NCBI GenBank assembly: GCA_018644665.1
Contig: JABGQA010000110.1
Location: 62,001 to 126,000, forward strand
Direction: 5' to 3'
DNA length: 64,000 nt
DNA from: Candidatus Poribacteria bacterium
GTDB taxonomy: Bacteria; Poribacteria; WGA-4E; GCA-2687025
The position numbers were made by a program, and so were the translations under genes. Below the pieces are notes generated by a model. That model did no database searches and had not been told where the DNA came from. It was given only the letters and a program-made list of their open reading frames with translations. This document shows positions 61,516 through 64,000 of this stretch, piece after piece. Positions within the stretch are counted from its first letter, which is position 1, and each line of letters begins with the position of its first letter.

Positions 61516-64000
61516 ATGCGATGCCCATCGCGCCTTCTGTTCCTCTCGCTATCGATATGCCTCGCGCTTTGCGCGACGGTTTCGCCGGCCCAGGACGCCC
61601 GCACGACCAACGCATCGCCTCGGCCGGCAGACGCCACGTCGGCCACCATTTCGGCGGACGCGTTCGAGGTCGCCGAGGACGCGGAAGACCATAGCGGAGT
61701 CGTGTTTGTACTAGGGGAGGTACCCGTCCAGGGCGCGCTCGTCTACAGTGATCGTCTCTCGGCCGTCGAGTACCTTCTGTTCGCGGGATTGGAACCGACG
61801 GAACTGGATCTCACCCGCGTGCTGGTCATGGGGGCGGACGGCGCCGTGCAGTGGCTGTCGCCCACGACGACCCTCCTCGGAGGGGAACGCCTGCTCGTGC
61901 TGTCGCAGGAAGAGGCGGAACGCCTACAGGCGGACACGTTGCCGTTGGAGGAACCCGACGAAGAAGCGACCGTAGACGTACCCGACGCGCCGATCGTCCC
62001 GCAGCCGGAGGACGCTCAGGGCATCCGCGTGACCGGCGCCGTGGAGCGTCCGATACGCTTCCCATACCGCCCGAGATGGACCGTGCGGGAGTACATCGTC
62101 GCTGCGGGTGGGTACACGGAGTTGGCCGATCGCGGCGTGATCTGGGTTCTGCGGGCCAACGGAAGACTGCACGCCGCACAGAACGTAACGCAGATACTGC
62201 CCGGCGACACCCTCGTCGTGCCCCACCGTCGGGTGGTCCTGGAAGATGAGGACGATGTCGACGGGGAGCGCCCTGACATAGACCCCGAGGATGTCGCCGA
62301 CCTCGAGGAGCCGGCGCTCAAGCGGATACTCGTGACCGGCGCGGTTCTGCAAACAGGGTCGTTCCTGTTCCGCCCGGAGCTGTCCTCGCCCGACTACATC
62401 CGCATGGCGGGTGGACCGACGGACGCCGCGAACGTCGACGGCTCCTACGTGATCCATCGTGACGGGACGTTCGGCGGGCCGGACGAGCTGATGCGGGCGG
62501 GCGACGTTCTCGTCGTGCCGACGCGCAGACGGGACACGACCATACAGCCCCTCACCGAGCAGGAAATACTGACGCAGCAGGCCGAGGACGAGGCCCGGCG
62601 GGAGATGCTCGACGAGTCGCGGCAGACGCTCCGCCGCTACGGCATCGACTACTTTGACGGCGCCCGGCATCGCATCCGGGAGATCGAACGCCGCGTTGGT
62701 CTGATGGAACTGGACCGGGAGCAGAGAAGACGTCCGCGCGCGGAGGAGCCCGAGGCCGGCGCAGATGTCGACGGCGTCCCCGAAGCAGCGGCCGAGGCGT
62801 GGCAGCCGTTGGACTTGCCGTCGATCTCGCCTTCTGCCCTGGTGCAGGACGCCATCACGGGGTTCGTCGGGCCGCTGGACCAGATCGACTCGAACGTCAT
62901 GTTCACGATCCCGCATGACCGGGTGATCGTGCCGGGTGACACCCTGCACCTCACGTGGTGGTCGCCATCGAACCCCGAGGCGCCGCGGAGCGCGTCGCTG
63001 GTCGTCGCTTCCGAGGGGACGGTGCTCCTGCCGCCGCACGGGCCGTTCGTCGTGCTGGGGAAGACTCTGGAGGAGTTCGAGCAGGACGCGCGCGACTTGC
63101 TCGCTCAGAACACGTTCGCGGACCTGAACCTGGTCGCGACATTCGACAGCTTGCGCACGATGCAGGTGTCGATCGTCGGGAACGTCTTCCGTCCCGGGAC
63201 TTACGCGCTCAGCGCGGCCGCGACGCTGTTCAACGCGCTGCTATTCTCCGGCGGGCCGAACGAGGCGGGTTCGCTGCGGCACATCGTCCTGAAGCGGGGA
63301 GACCAGGCGCACGAGGTGGATTTCTACGCGTATCTGCTGCGGGGCGACGCGGGTCAGGATCGTCCACTACAGGGCGGCGACCTCATCTACTTCCCGCCCA
63401 TCGGCCGGCAGGTATCGGTCACGGGCGAGGTGCATCGTCCGGGCATCTATGAGTTGACCGAGGGCGAAGGGTTCCGCGACCTCATGGACCTCGTGGGAGG
63501 CATCCGCGCGAGCGGGTTCGCAAAGAGCGTGCAGATCGACAGCGTGAACGACTTCGCGAACCGCGTCGTGCGGAACGTGGACGCCACGGGCGACCTGACG
63601 GATGCCCCTCCGCTCTACGACGGCGACTACGTGACCGTGTATCCCGTGTCGAGCGACGCGGTGAACACAGTGCAAGCCACGGGATACCTGAAGCAGCCTC
63701 GCGTGTACGAGTTCCGTGAGGGCATGCGGCTGTCCGACCTGATCCGGGCCGCAGGCGGCTTGCGTGACGACGCCCATCGAGCGCGCGCGGACCTGTTCCG
63801 CCGGAACCCCGACGGCGACACGCGGACGCTCATCCCGGTGTCGCCCGAAGCGCTGGAAGACGGCGGAGAGGCGGACATCCCGTTGCAGGCGTACGACCGA
63901 CTCGTGGTGTACGGCGCCTCGGAGATCGTGTGGCGCGCACCGCGCACGGTCGCGGCTCAGGGGGCGGTCGTGCGGCCGGGGAACTACCCGCGCGCGGACG
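61516..64000 (+). CDS. multi-SLBB polysaccharide-export (Wza-like) protein, partial
   Basis: Open to the right edge: 828 codons from ATG 61516, with GGAG about ten bases upstream. Residues 1-28 form a signal peptide (RLLFLSLSICLALCATVSPAQ). Several SLBB-like units come first (VFVLGEVPVQGALVYSDRLS, IRVTGAVERPIRFPY, RILVTGAVLQTGSFLFRP). Then there is a charged helix, a Poly_export domain (RVIVPGDTLHLTWW, EGTVLLPPHGPFVVLGKT) and more SLBB units (VSIVGNVFRPGTYALSAAA, VSVTGEVHRPGIYELTEGE). Wza-family proteins form outer-membrane channels for polysaccharide, but SLBB units before the export domain are unusual. The C-terminus is outside the window. Confidence 0.88.
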   Translation, partial: MRCPSRLLFLSLSICLALCATVSPAQDARTTNASPRPADATSATISADAFEVAEDAEDHSGVVFVLGEVPVQGALVYSDRLSAVEYLLFAGLEPTELDLTRVLVMGADGAVQWLSPTTTLLGGERLLVLSQEEAERLQADTLPLEEPDEEATVDVPDAPIVPQPEDAQGIRVTGAVERPIRFPYRPRWTVREYIVAAGGYTELADRGVIWVLRANGRLHAAQNVTQILPGDTLVVPHRRVVLEDEDDVDGERPDIDPEDVADLEEPALKRILVTGAVLQTGSFLFRPELSSPDYIRMAGGPTDAANVDGSYVIHRDGTFGGPDELMRAGDVLVVPTRRRDTTIQPLTEQEILTQQAEDEARREMLDESRQTLRRYGIDYFDGARHRIREIERRVGLMELDREQRRRPRAEEPEAGADVDGVPEAAAEAWQPLDLPSISPSALVQDAITGFVGPLDQIDSNVMFTIPHDRVIVPGDTLHLTWWSPSNPEAPRSASLVVASEGTVLLPPHGPFVVLGKTLEEFEQDARDLLAQNTFADLNLVATFDSLRTMQVSIVGNVFRPGTYALSAAATLFNALLFSGGPNEAGSLRHIVLKRGDQAHEVDFYAYLLRGDAGQDRPLQGGDLIYFPPIGRQVSVTGEVHRPGIYELTEGEGFRDLMDLVGGIRASGFAKSVQIDSVNDFANRVVRNVDATGDLTDAPPLYDGDYVTVYPVSSDAVNTVQATGYLKQPRVYEFREGMRLSDLIRAAGGLRDDAHRARADLFRRNPDGDTRTLIPVSPEALEDGGEADIPLQAYDRLVVYGASEIVWRAPRTVAAQGAVVRPGNYPRAD

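Noticed and set aside
1..64000. tRNA, rRNA, riboswitch or prophage
   Set aside because: No tRNA cloverleaf, rRNA core sequence, known riboswitch motif, integrase or phage structural gene was recognised by eye; a covariance-model search would be needed to exclude small RNAs.

Overview
The window is GC-rich bacterial chromosomal DNA. It has an outer membrane: a BamA-like Omp85 protein beside a TamB homologue, a TonB-dependent receptor, a DUF5916 barrel, a haem-tagged barrel and an SLBB/Wza-like exporter. It also carries flagellar genes (flhA, fliA, an flgM-like gene, a fliL-like lipoprotein). Gfo/Idh/MocA oxidoreductases, sugar-phosphate-isomerase-like TIM barrels, a sulfatase, LamG and WD40-type secreted proteins, WG-repeat proteins and ECF sigma factors together recall Poribacteria, Latescibacterota or related marine lineages. 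That placement is inference from gene content; there is no rRNA or other decisive marker here.

Layout. 1-7.3 kb: secreted and carbohydrate-related proteins (DUF5916 barrel, WD40-like propeller, glycoside hydrolase-like protein, LamG protein). The propeller and the LamG protein share a C-terminal TTWG tail. 7.5-11.9 kb: ECF sigma / anti-sigma / coiled-coil operon, an S41-like peptidase and a TIM-barrel isomerase. 11.8-17.0 kb (minus): rsgA, a ParD/ParE-type pair, a CxxCH-tagged outer-membrane barrel, an oxidoreductase and an APH-type kinase. 17.2-19.1 kb: a sigma factor fused through a hydrophobic segment to a BtrH/C39-like domain. 19.4-34.6 kb (minus): Nudix, DUF4350-metalloprotease, rtcB, serine hydrolase, a conserved hypothetical, a seven-POTRA Omp85 protein and a 2140-residue TamB. 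34.8-39.6 kb: orphan NarL-type regulator, flgM-like gene, fliA and flhA. 39.8-47.7 kb: CDF-like protein, sulfatase, two oxidoreductases, SRPBCC and GNAT proteins, and gene remnants. 48.0-52.4 kb: four tandem WG-repeat paralogues, one frameshifted. 52.5-58.9 kb: cupin/isomerase pair, small membrane protein, FliL-like lipoprotein, Ski2-like helicase, methyltransferase-like protein. 58.9-64 kb: TonB receptor and SLBB exporter.

Themes. The TamA/TamB-like pair, the receptor and the exporter form an envelope-biogenesis set. The oxidoreductase, isomerase, sulfatase and glycosidase genes suggest use of modified sugars. A short palindromic repeat recurs at 13.0, 19.1, 19.2 and 61.2 kb, with a weak relative at 44.1 kb; at 61.2 kb it appears to supply the ribosome binding site and start codon of the TonB receptor. 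Several genes contain single-base indels next to short homopolymers, which may be real decay or residual sequencing error. The most unusual items are the sigma-factor/BtrH-like fusion, the shared TTWG tail, the WG-repeat array, the CxxCH-barrel fusion and the palindromic repeat family.
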